Shown piece after piece: positions 10,735-20,865 of a stretch of 64,000 bases of DNA. The notes below the pieces were generated by a model, which saw nothing but the letters and a program-made list of their open reading frames with translations, ran no database searches and was not told the DNA's origin. The stretch spans positions 32,786,199 through 32,850,198 of the forward strand of contig OZ020516.1 of NCBI GenBank assembly GCA_963971425.1, given 5' to 3'. Position numbers and translations under genes: made by a program. This DNA comes from Bryoerythrophyllum caledonicum (taxonomy: Eukaryota; Streptophyta; Bryopsida; Pottiales; Pottiaceae). The stretch's first letter is position 1. The number at the start of each line of letters is the position of its first letter.

Positions 10735-11541
10735 GAACCATACAAAAAGTATCGTGTATGCTGATTAATTACGGTAGACTCGTACAAGTGGGGCTGTTTT
10801 CAACACTATACATAAGTTTTTGACACTTTTTTTGTGTGGACACTTCATCAAATTGTGTTGAAAGTGTTGAGAACAGATGCATTTGTATAGAAGCGGCAGC
10901 ACCAATGGCCATGCTTATGAACATGACTTCATGTACGGTGCATAATCTATTAATTTTGTTAGGTTTGTTGAACTGCATTCAAATGCATGTCTGGCTTGAA
11001 TAAGCAGATCTGAATCAGAAGTTCTGAGAGGAAGTTATGGCTCCACCCAAAGTAGTGGGTTCATTAAGAAGTAGAAAATGGGGGAAGCAGGTGGCTGGCA
11101 TCACGGCAGGATTTCAGCTGGTCACCTGATTAACTTAACTGTCATCCTCTACCAAGATACAGAGTTTGTATCATGTTTGATTACCTTCTCACTACTTTGT
11201 AATGAAATTCACATGTAGCTAACCATAAGAACTTGATAAATTCGTGGAAAGAAGCTTCAAACACTCAATGCCGTTTCTTTCCAGTCCTAGACTCGTGGTT
11301 TATTCACACCTACAAAGAGATTTGATGTTCTTAAGGTACTTGAAATATCCTCAAAGTTCAAGTGGGAGTTTGTTGGTCTTTATATGGTAAGATTACACAA
11401 CATTTGAACCTTTCATATCATCTCCACCGTGGGAACGCCAACATTGGTAGAAATCCCTGGCAACGCCCCCACGCGAAGACGCCCCAACATCACTTTCCAA
11501 GAGTGGGTCACATCGCAGGCCAGGGCCCAGGGTCAGTATTA
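10735..11541. other. Spacer, nothing recognised
   Basis: Base composition is mixed and no frame, RNA gene or repeat with clear ends was found. Confidence 0.5.
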
Positions 11542-12066
11542 GGGCCGCTTCACACTATGCCCAATTCGAGAGGCCGACCGTCAAAATGAGTGGCCAAACT
11601 ATGGCGAGAGGCCAAACTTTTTTGCCAAAATAATATATTAAATAATATAAATTGAAGGTTTGGCCGGTCGTGGTGTGAAGCCCCAAAGGCCAAGTCCAAA
11701 GTCCAAACCCCATATCATAACGCCTAAAGAAATCAGCCAATAAAAATCAGCCAAAAAAAATCAGCCCAAAAATTCGGTCTCTTTCATCTAATGGTCTAGA
11801 TCTTGTCACTTTTTGATTATTTTAATTAAAAAAATCGACGGACTCTCGATTGTAGTTTGGTTAGACTAAAATGGGCGACCCAAGTTTTGCTTGAGAGGCC
11901 GTCGCTTTGGCGCCAAAACAACCCACAAGCGTTGCCATGTAGGACGACAGCCTTTGGAGTTTGGGCACAAGTGTGAAGGCCCAAAGTCCAGACTTTGGCC
12001 ATTCTAGCAATCTCATTGGTGGAAATCGACAGCCTCTCGACTTGGCCACCAAGTGTGAAGCGGCCC
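11542..12066. mobile_element. PIF/Harbinger-type MITE
   Basis: The 525-base unit begins GGGCCGCTTCACACT and ends AGTGTGAAGCGGCCC, flanked by TTA on both sides (11539-11541 and 12067-12069). A TTA (TWA) target duplication with GGGCC-type ends is characteristic of PIF/Harbinger MITEs. Subterminal CGAGAGGC/GCCTCTCG words continue the inverted symmetry. It has no coding capacity. Confidence 0.8.
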
Positions 12067-12069
12067 TTA

Positions 12070-14100
12070 CAATCCTCGTCAAGCCGGAGAGGATAGGTCT
12101 CAAGACTATGCGCGGAATGTGGCAAGACAAATACTACGCACAATGTGGCAGGAGGGATACTCCACGTGACAAGTAGATGTTGATAGAATAGGCCTAGGGA
12201 ATTCTTGCACGCCCCTGCCATACTTGTCAATTTTGCCATGCAAGCACCAAGTTGGCGAGGCCACCCCGAGCAAGATGATGTTTGGCATGGGCTTGGTGGA
12301 GAGCCCTTCCATTGGGGTCAAAACCATGGGGTGTGCTCAAGCTATTCCAAATTACGGTTTGGAAGCCACTACAAATTATAGGAACACATTGGCAAACAAT
12401 GGATAATAACGCTACAGAGACAATTTTGGACTAATATTTAGGACTGAGATTTCAAATTTCAGACTGTGATGCTCGGCGGATGCTCAGTGGTGCTGCAACG
12501 TCTATCCATTGCCCCCCAATGTATTCACAACCTTAATAGATTGTTTCCAAACATTCACAAGTCGTTTCCTACATGATAACATGTTTCCAATGCATTTATT
12601 TCCTTCTATAATATGACAAAGTGTGGGTCTCAAATTGTTGCATTATCGTGTGTCATAGTTGTATTATGGAGGGAGTTTTAGACCAAAAAGTTTGTTCGCA
12701 CAAAAATATGTCGTATTATTGTGTTTATTGTATTAAAGAGGTCAGACTCTACCATTGTGTTTCCATGACATAGAACCTGTAGTAGTCTCCTAAAAATGCA
12801 CACATGTGTAACAATTACTCTATAATTCCTAATCTACTTACCAATTCTCAATGACCATGAATCAATTCAAACATTACCAAAATGGTGGCAAGCCATACCA
12901 AAAATGAACCGCTCTTCCAATAATCTCAAGGGCCTCCAAGAATTTACTTGAATGATTTGCAAAAGAAATTTCACAATAAGTCATAGTTGTTGTCTCTTGT
13001 AAACGCACATATGTCTAACTTGGAGTCCTTGGTTAGGTTTCCAGTCTACCTTGTGCTTGATTATGGATCAGAACAATAGCTCAATGGTGGCTAGTGATTG
13101 GCAGATAATATGAGTATAAGTATAGAGTACTCTACAACCAAATGTAGGGATATACAAGAATTCACTCCAATAATTCACACAGATTTTTCTTGAAAGTGAA
13201 AGGGGGTCACCCTACATGTCACCCCTACTTATGGTAGACTTATGTTAGTAACTATGACCACATGGACAAGGTGACTCAACTAGGAGAAACTTTCAATCAA
13301 CTCTTTGAGAACTTAGAGTACAATGAAGTACCCATTAAGCTTGCATTGGGTAGGCCCCAAGAGCATTGATTACCATGCATTTCATTGGTGCAGAAAAAAG
13401 AAGCATCAAAGTCCTCATGCTCTCTTTCTTTTCTATACTTGAATCTTACAATGCTTTTTCTATTTCTTTCCTCTTCACAAAAGACAACTACAAAAACTTT
13501 GAGATGTCATTGTTCAAATGAAAAAATGGATTACGGTAACCCAGCCCATCGCCGCCATTGGCTTCCCATTAGTGCCACTTTATAGAGGGTTCGATTTCCA
13601 CCACATTTCCGTCCCATCTCTGCCCCATTTTTGCCCATTCACTCTTTCACGCCTTCAAATTAAGGCTTGCTATTGGACAAGACCCCTTACTTATGGCCGG
13701 TGCTTATGGAGGGTACTAGTGGTAGTTATGGGCTAAATATGACAGACCACTTTGAAAATTCATAACTAATTCACATTTCATTGGAAAAATATGAAATCAC
13801 TTGGGATGAAATGTGCTATCATCGAATGTTTTTTTAATTTTTTAATCACTATGCATCTCCTCCAAATATTGCTTCTTGTGGCTGTAATAGGCTGGGTTAC
13901 CATAGAGCATCTCACTCATTCAAGCTCCAAGTGTGGATTATTTTTTTTAATCTCTGGAGATCATTATAGCAAGGGACTAGTGTCATCTACCTTACGGAAC
14001 TAACATCAAGCTCTTACACTCTGCACCAATGATCCATTAAACACTGCAGCAGAAGCAGGTGATCTGCTGATCCAACTCCTACATAAACTCCTTCCTCCTC
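12070..14100. other. Spacer without recognised gene
   Basis: Two kilobases of mixed sequence hold only short unsupported frames. A TATA-like CATAAAC at about 14082 may serve the next gene. Confidence 0.5.
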
Positions 14101-14172
14101 CGCAACATGTACTCCCACATTTGCACTCCAAGCAGCTCCTCCTCGATCGCATCAAGCAACCGGCCTGCGACG

Positions 14173-14454
14173 ATGGCGAAGCACCTGGAGCTCGTGCTAG
14201 TGGCCGCTCTCGTGATGAGCTGCGCGTGGGTCGTCCCCACCGCGGACGCCAGCAGCAGGGCGTTGCTCACGAAACACCGGCACGGACTGCCGGACCTGGG
14301 CTCCTTGCTGCCCAGCTTGTGTCCTCCTCCCGTCGACCCTGTGCCCACGCCCTACGCTCCCACGGAGACTTCCCCGGTCTACTCCGATCCGCCTCTTTAC
14401 ACGCCCTACGACCCTTCTCCTGTCTCCGCAGTCCCACCTGCAGGCGGTTACTGA
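14173..14454 (+). CDS. Small secreted proline-rich protein ending GGY, copy 2
   Basis: It encodes 93 residues from the ATG at 14173. An in-frame ATG at 14107 exists, but it would put a Ser-rich stretch ahead of the signal peptide and lies only about 25 bases from a TATA-like box, so 14173 is preferred. The signal peptide is LELVLVAALVMSCAWVV with cleavage near TADA. The mature part has a basic segment (SSRALLTKHRHG), LPDLGSLLPSLCPPP with a single cysteine before the proline run, then tyrosine-spaced proline repeats (TPYAPTE, SPVYSDPPLYTPYDPSP), ending VPPAGGY. It matches copies 1 and 3 in layout and in the last residues. Probably apoplastic; function unknown. GC-rich codons contrast with AT-rich flanks. 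Confidence 0.8.
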   Translation: MAKHLELVLVAALVMSCAWVVPTADASSRALLTKHRHGLPDLGSLLPSLCPPPVDPVPTPYAPTETSPVYSDPPLYTPYDPSPVSAVPPAGGY

Positions 14455-15757
14455 AACCATCACCAGGTACTATCATCTCTTGTCTACACATGATCCCTTT
14501 CGGTTTGTTTGTTACCGACGTCCGAGCAATGGCAGTGTTTTGATCTTTTCTTCTTTACATGGCAGGGTTTACGGTGGCGCAGGCCAGCGCTGGAGGATGT
14601 TTTTTGTGACTGTAGAGATCTTTACATTGTCAGTGAGTGAGAGGGTGGTAGTGGACACCCGCACTGACTGAGTTTCGCCCTGTCTCTTCTGATTCTATGA
14701 ATGAAGCAGTTTCTGTGATTTAAACTCCAAGTCGTGCACGTGGGATGATGTTTAATCTTGTGAACCCTGTTTTCTGGTTTTTGCTGTTTATCATCTGCAA
14801 TTTAGAATAGAACTCAGCTACTATGATCTCAGGAAATATTGAGTTTATATGAGGTTCATGTTGTAGGCCAAGTTCATTTCTTTCAAGAGAAGATGATGGA
14901 CTTGGCAAACAGCATAAGGTCAGAGGATGATAGAAACTGGCCGGCGGAGTGATTCAGTGAACAAAAATAGATCATGCATGTGAATGGACTTCGGATCAGC
15001 TTCATCTGCGTATTCCTGTTAGGAAGTCTTCTCTGTAGAAATGGACCACTACCTACTTTTTATCTGATCGAGTGTATGTGTTCTTGATGAGTGAAATGTT
15101 GACAGTATGCAAAGTTGCAGCATTTTACCGTCACAATATAAGACTTGCTAATGATCCAAATGGTGGACAGAGATTATTATTTTTGTTTGGACTAAACAAA
15201 AACCACGATAGCGAAATCTCAAAATTCTGTGTCTAAAACAGTTGAAGGAGCAAAGGTAGGTTGGTTGGTAGGTTTTTGCTCTCACATTTCACCTCCACGC
15301 ATAAAAATCTCATGTAATGTAGTTGAGAATTGACAACATATGAACCTGCCATGATTGTCAAGAATCTCTGATTCCTAACACATGTAGGAGTGAGGATTAT
15401 GTCATTTGATTCATTTATCGTTGTCAAAAATTGAGCATGACGTACTCTTTCTCTTAACCAGCTTCTTGGCTCATAATAATTCTATCTAAGAACGTATAAA
15501 TGAATTCATTTCTCATGTCCAATCAAGCAACTTGCACCTGGTCCTCACCACATGAGTAAGGTAGGATGATCCAAAACCACCAACTTCTCCATATGTTACT
15601 TCAGGGAGTAAATGTAGGCTACCATTACACCACTAATGTAGTGATCAATGAATTTAACAGTACTATAATGACGTTTTACATTTTTCACCTTGGAATCTAG
15701 AATTTGTATAGAAGTTGGTGGTCTTAGGTCAGTGGGTCATTGGTCTATACACCACCA
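14455..15757. other. 3' flank and spacer
   Basis: Probable 3' UTR of copy 2 followed by spacer. At 15640-15740 lies a block (GATCAATGAATTTAA ... AAGTTGGTGG) that recurs at about 15982-16065, so the MITE at 15758 sits between two related copies. No gene recognised. Confidence 0.5.
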
Positions 15758-15972
15758 CACTAAAAATCTCATATAATGTATCCACACTATAAGGTTTGGA
15801 AGTGCTATATTTTTTTACCTTTGATGAATATTTTTACTAAGAGCACAACTATCTATACTACTCAAAGAGGCATATCATTGTAGACATAGTTAGTAAAAAT
15901 GTCCATCAAGAGTAATAACTTATAGCATCTATAAATCAATTAGTGTGCATACACTAAATGAGATTTGTAGTG
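15758..15972. mobile_element. Second MITE with CACTA...TAGTG ends
   Basis: Starts CACTAAAAATCTCATATAAT and ends ATGAGATTTGTAGTG, with arms of about 30 bases and a few mismatches, over 215 bases. An inner pair (TTTTTACTAAG / TTAGTAAAAAT) continues the inverted symmetry. No target duplication was proved. Confidence 0.6.
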
Positions 15973-16193
15973 TAATGTAATGATCAACGAATTTAAAAGT
16001 GATGTGATGTCGACTTACATCTTCACCTTGAAACCTAGAAATTGCGTGAAAGTTGGTGGTTTTAGACCAGTAGTGGTTTGCATAAATCTACTTTACATTC
16101 CACCCCTACCGTACGAAGTGGTCACTTTCAAACACAACGTGCCGAACTAATTGTTTTTCCCTGATCGTAGAAGTTTGACACAATGGGTATCAA

Positions 16194-16260
16194 TGGATAT
16201 CACCTAGGCAATACACGAGTATCACCTGGGCATTACACGGGTATCACCTAGACAAATCTC
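16194..16260. repeat. 22-base tandem repeat, three copies
   Basis: The unit resembles GAGTATCACCTGGGCATTACAC and is repeated three times with a few changes. Similar ATACCTAGGC words occur near 9.1 kb. Confidence 0.7.
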
Positions 16261-16858
16261 TTGAATTTACCAAATTATTTTGGATAGCCTCGATTCTAAA
16301 TTAATTATGTACAAAACTGACCATAGGGTATCGTAGTTGATCAGCGCAGCAGCTAGCATGGCAGGAAGATGGATTTTAATTTTAAGTCCAAAGAATTGTT
16401 TGTGGATTTTAGAACCCCAAGACAAGGGGTGAATGCAACAAAAATTTCCTAGACTAGAGAAACCTACAGTACATCGATACCCGGAACAACCCCCCAAAAC
16501 CCGGATAGATACCCCTCCTCCACTCAAATACTCCTCCGAAATCGCGTTGAACACGTCAAAGGCACAGAAAGCCGTCCGATGCGCGAACTTCCCGTTACTT
16601 CAACATACATGCTATATTTGCACGTGTAGAAAACACTGACTGTGTTCAATAGCACGCTTGATATATGCTCCGTTCTCCATGGCTCCCACAGTCCCCAAGC
16701 GCTCCCCACGAGTTCCCATGAGGTCCCACCACGTTCCCCATGTTCCCTAGGGTGCTCTCTGGTTCCCCGGGGATGTAATGGCAGGTGTTGCCTTGGTTGT
16801 TGGTGTAGGAGAGCGTGCACCGAACCTCAAACTGGACGGGTTTTGTCAATCAAGTGGG
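16261..16858. other. Spacer upstream of the ET gene
   Basis: No gene recognised. A stretch at 16680-16770 repeats GTTCCC/CTCCCC words and is probably a degenerate simple repeat. Confidence 0.45.
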
Positions 16859-16921
16859 GATATTGCATTTGTGAGAGCTTTGTGTGCGATCATGATATTG
16901 CATTCGTAAGAGCTTTGTGTG
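16859..16921 (+). repeat. 28-base direct repeat in the ET leader/promoter
   Basis: GATATTGCATTTGTGAGAGC... (16859-16886) recurs at 16894-16921 with two substitutions. It lies about 100-165 bases upstream of the ET start codon, so it may be promoter or leader sequence; function is unknown. Confidence 0.75.
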
Positions 16922-17023
16922 GGAGAGTGTGAAGACGAGGGAGAAGACGCGCGAGTCGGGTCAGGATTTGAACTTGATGGATCTGGAAGTCGTCGAGGAG
17001 GATGCGACAGAGCAGCTGCTTCG

Positions 17024-19317
17024 ATGATGGGGTTTGTGTTCGATGGCTGCACTTCCCAGGAGCTTCGGGTGCAGCAGCGCAACGGGTGGGCTGTGACCAA
17101 GGGACGCTTGCGGCGAGAGGATTGCGAATTTGTCAAGCATGACAAGCTCTTCTCGAACTGGAAGGTAGTTTTCACGTTCATCGATGGTGCGCTTAGGTTT
17201 TTCTTCTCCTTCACTTTGAAAGCGGATACCCCCTCTTTCGGTTCATTACTGGGAAGCTCCAGCTTTGAACATTCAAAAGTTTCCGACACATCCGAGTCGG
17301 AAGTCATCGGAAGTTCAATATGATACTTCCTCTTTCGATTCATTGAGAGCGAAGAACGAGTTTGCATGAGATATTGAACCGTGAATAGTAGCCGCATCTC
17401 TCTCCTTTGAGGTGATTTCTGATTAGTCGAGAACTCAATTTAGCGGCGATTTCTGTCATTCAGCTTTGGGTGGATTTATAAGATGGTGTGTTTGCGAGCT
17501 CTCATTGTTTGGTTTTTTTTTTTTTTTTGTAGATCCTGGTGGGACCTTCGGACTGGAGCGAGCACGCAGCCGCCAAGGATGGCACGGAGAGGTACCATCT
17601 GCACAACCTGCCGGCGAGTCACTTGGGGCCGGGGGTGTATGAGCTGGGCGTGACGGCTCCGTCGTGGTCGCCCACGTCGCACACCCAGCGGAAACGCGCG
17701 TTGAAGCGGGAGGACGTCATGGCCGTGTACGTCGGCCAGGCCGACAACATCCGGCTGCGCCTCCAGAAGTACGGGCAGGCGGGGTCGCACCTCGAAGGCT
17801 CCAGGTCTGATGATCATCTCCTTTCTCGTGATCTCATGTGATGACTAGCGACTCAAGAGGTTGTTCTCATAGGACGTTGTTGTTTCCTGCAGATCTTCGA
17901 AGCTCTATCATCAAGGAGATCCTGAGGATTCAGTGGATGGTGAGAGTTCTCAGTCATTCTCCAGGAAGTCCAGCGCTGGGCCTCGTCTTTTCTCCGAAGT
18001 TTTTGCGCTTGGAAGTTCAATTGCGTTTCGGTGGGCGCAGGTAAGATTTTTTCTTGCGAGCGCTAATCACATCGAGAGTTGCCCATAGTTTCAGTTTCAA
18101 TAAGATCAGCCCTTCTTTTCTTTATTATACTACCCTTTCTTCACTCTAAACAGTTACAAGCACATTGAGTCGTTCATAATGAGATACCCTCTCTTTTGAA
18201 TTATCATACTACTCTTTCCTCGCTTAAAATACTCATTACTTCAACGGAGGAGCTTGGTGGTGTCTGAAACTTAACTCTAAGAAGTTTCAGCCATGTTTGA
18301 GAGTGAAGAAAAGAGTTTGTATGAGATCTACCCCTATGAATATTATCCGCCGTTCTCTTCTTTAGAGGTGATTTTAATGAACAATGAGGGTGTTATCTTC
18401 TTGTTGTTGCTTTCCGAGTCGTGTCTGTTAGAAAGTGACCTAATTATCACGGTACTCTTCAGACAGACAGCAAGGTGGTGGCCGAGCGAGTGGAACTAGA
18501 GCTGCTGGCTGTGTTCGATTACGCTTGGAACAAAGGCAGCAACGGCAACCGCCGTTCTCGTGACATCCTCGCCAAGCTGTTCATGGCATGGCCCACAAAC
18601 GGCTCGTTCTGCAACCCATTCGCAAGCAAGAAATGGCTCTTTTGCGGCACCAACGCGGTCGGCATCAAGGTCGCCCTGCGAAAGCCTCAAGCCACGGTAG
18701 CCGCGTCAAGGGCGAGTAAGAGCCTGTGCTATCTCCTGACAACGCCACCACCGCCGGTGAGTGTCCGCACCCCAGTGAAAGTGCTCACGAGATGCGGCGC
18801 AACGACAGAGAAAGGCGTGCCATGTACCACTCCTCCTGTGAGAGGCCGCAAACGGTGCCAGCAACACAAGGGAATGCGAGTGAGAGCAGGGGCTGCTGCG
18901 GCGAGCGTCATGAAACGTGAACCAGTGAAAGTCGTCGGAGGAGCCGCGAGGTGCATCCCGAAGGCCTTCATGGGACAGTTCGCAACCAAACCGAGAGCAG
19001 ATCAATTTGTGGTCGAGTACAAGCCTGATTGCAAGGTGGAGGAGGTCAAAGCAGAGCCCAAGGAAGAGGCTCCAGTTGCTGCAGCTCCCGGAGAGCGACG
19101 GCGCCCACTCAGTCTTTCTTTCAACACTTGGATGAAGATGGAAAACGAAAGATTCCATGATAGTTTGGATCCGGCTTGGAGCGGTTCTGCCGAGAACGAA
19201 CTCGAGAGCTCGTTTCACAGGGCGATCAAGCAGGAGCATACCTCAGAGATTCGGAGAGTGCGACGGATCAGGTCCAAGTATGCGCCCGTTCCTGGCGATG
19301 ACAGCAAAAGGAGGTAG
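17024..19317 (+). CDS. ET: EFFECTOR OF TRANSCRIPTION (ET) protein, GIY-YIG plus one ET repeat
   Basis: Exons are 17024-17164, 17533-17804, 17893-18040 and 18463-19317, giving 471 residues; all junctions are GT-AG and phases agree. Residues 28-47 hold the family motif LRREDCEFVKHDKLFSNWK. A GIY-YIG-like domain follows with GVY (81-83), YVG (113-115), RLRLQKYG and later LFSEVFALGSSIAFRW. At about 298-323 there is one clear ET repeat, CGATTEKGVPC then GRKRCQQHKG, a Cys/His zinc-binding unit. The C-terminal third is charged and basic (RRVRRIRSKY), fitting nuclear location. ET proteins (barley HRT, Arabidopsis ET2) are plant regulators linked to gibberellin responses and DNA cutting or demethylation. 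Well-studied angiosperm members carry several ET repeats; here only one is obvious. A second ATG at 17027 is equally possible as start. Confidence 0.9.
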
Positions 19318-20486
19318 AGTACTTTCTGAACTGGTGGTCGGTGTAAATATTGTAGGAATGTTTGTGCAGACTTAGTGGGTAGAAAAGAATAGCTTTCTGC
19401 ACTCTCAGGAGAGCTCAAAGGTGGGTGAACCCGAGTGGTGATGAAACCATGAGAGGCGCACTACTCTTCAGTATGGTATCGATGATGCTTGATATGTATT
19501 ATCGAGACGCTCGTAAGCTGTAAAGCCCGAGCAAAGCCTCGCAGAAATTGAGGTCTTTTAGTCATAGCCGAGTGACAGAGCTGCAAGCTTACCCTCCACA
19601 TCATGTCCTTTGGAGGTAGGATTTGTATCTTCTTACAGTCCTGTGCAATGAGACGCCGCTGATGGTCTTGCTTTGCACCTTTTTTTAATTTCTACTTCCC
19701 CTGCTAGAACGATCTGCTTGCTCAAGGCAGGAGCAGTCAAGGAAATCAAATTTTATCCGTTCTGCTTTATCATGACGGACCTAATTGCTTTCTACCTTGC
19801 CTTGCACCATTTTTGGTGCTTCCAACAGTTCAAACACCGCGCATTATACAGCACAGCTAGAGTGACAAAGGTGAACCGCTCGTTTTAATGAACCGGTTTG
19901 TCCTGAGCCACTTTCAGGTGATTTCTGTCCTCTTGTACATAATACAACTGACAGACATCAACGTGCAAGACTGTGTCTACTACAGTACAGTACTGTGTAG
20001 TAGCCCAATCTACACCACTGTAGGGACAACGCTACAAGAAATAAGACATAGAAATTCTGACAGGATCGTGAGAGCCCAATCGCATGCATCGAGGCTGACT
20101 ACATGAATTTGCAATATAATCTTTTATTGCCACTCAAACATGAGACCGCAATCACTGCATCGAAGTTCAGATACCCTTTTCGAAGGGTCCCTCGACACAT
20201 TCACCGGATTCTGCTCAAGTGTGTCCTACCCAAAGAATTACATAGCCCCAAAGGACTGCTGTAGTTAGTTTAGGAGCACCCCATGACCCAACTGCAGCTT
20301 CCTCCTCACAATTACCATCCTGCGTGCCAAGAAAACGACTTCAAAGTTAGGCAGAGTCAGCTGCAAGCGAGGACCATCATCAAGGAACATTCTCCACTAA
20401 AAAAGGACTTGGAATAAAAAGGTAATAATGGAACAATGTACACCAAACGCGACAATCTTCTCAAACTCACTCAAGGTGGAGAAGAG
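19318..20486. other. Region between ET and the convergent GGY gene
   Basis: Contains the 3' UTRs of the two convergent genes. A near-palindrome CTACTACAGTACAGTACTGT... lies at 19977-20003. No further gene is recognised. Confidence 0.5.
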
Positions 20487-20765
20487 CTAGTATCCTCCGG
20501 CCGCTGGAGCAGTGGAAGTGGGAGGAGTGTACACCGGAGAGGGCTCCGAGGGAGTGAGTGGAGTGGGAGTGTAAGTATCAGGAGTGGTGGGAGTGTAAGG
20601 AGCCACGTCCACTGGAGCTGGAGGAGGAGAGCACCCAGGCAACTTGGGCATCAGGCCCTTGAAATTCTTCTGGCTGGAGCCATGGATGACCCTTCCCGCC
20701 TCGCATCTAGGCACGACCAGCACCAGCAGAGCGGCGAAAAGGAGCACCGCCGCGACAGGCTTCAT
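20487..20765 (-). CDS. Small secreted proline-rich protein ending GGY, copy 3
   Basis: Minus-strand frame of 92 residues starting at the ATG 20765-20763. The signal peptide is MKPVAAVLLFAALLVLVVP with cleavage near CEAG. The mature start GRVIHGSSQ resembles GRVIGKVID of copy 1. Then comes LMPKLPGCSPPPAP with one mature cysteine beside the proline run, followed by Pro/Thr/Tyr repeats (APYTPTTPDTYTPTPLTP, SEPSPVYTPP), ending APAAGGY. The tail resembles copy 2 most (SPVY). It is convergent with the ET gene. Likely secreted to the wall; function unknown. Confidence 0.8.
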   Translation of the reverse strand: MKPVAAVLLFAALLVLVVPRCEAGRVIHGSSQKNFKGLMPKLPGCSPPPAPVDVAPYTPTTPDTYTPTPLTPSEPSPVYTPPTSTAPAAGGY

Positions 20766-20857
20766 GATGTGTAGTGCAGCTATCAAACTGGGGTGATCAC
20801 TACGAGACTAAGTTACTGATGTGAGTTGCAAGCAGGGGACTAACTTAGAGGCTCTAA

Positions 20858-20865
20858 TATTTATA
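20858..20865 (-). promoter_or_regulatory. TATA box of GGY copy 3
   Basis: On the minus strand TATAAATA lies about 93 bases upstream of the ATG at 20765, the same spacing class as in copy 1. Confidence 0.65.

Noticed and set aside
14121..14543. 140-codon plus-strand frame overlapping GGY copy 2
   Set aside because: It is a shifted reading of the same GC-rich DNA; the 14173 frame has the signal peptide and the family C-terminus.
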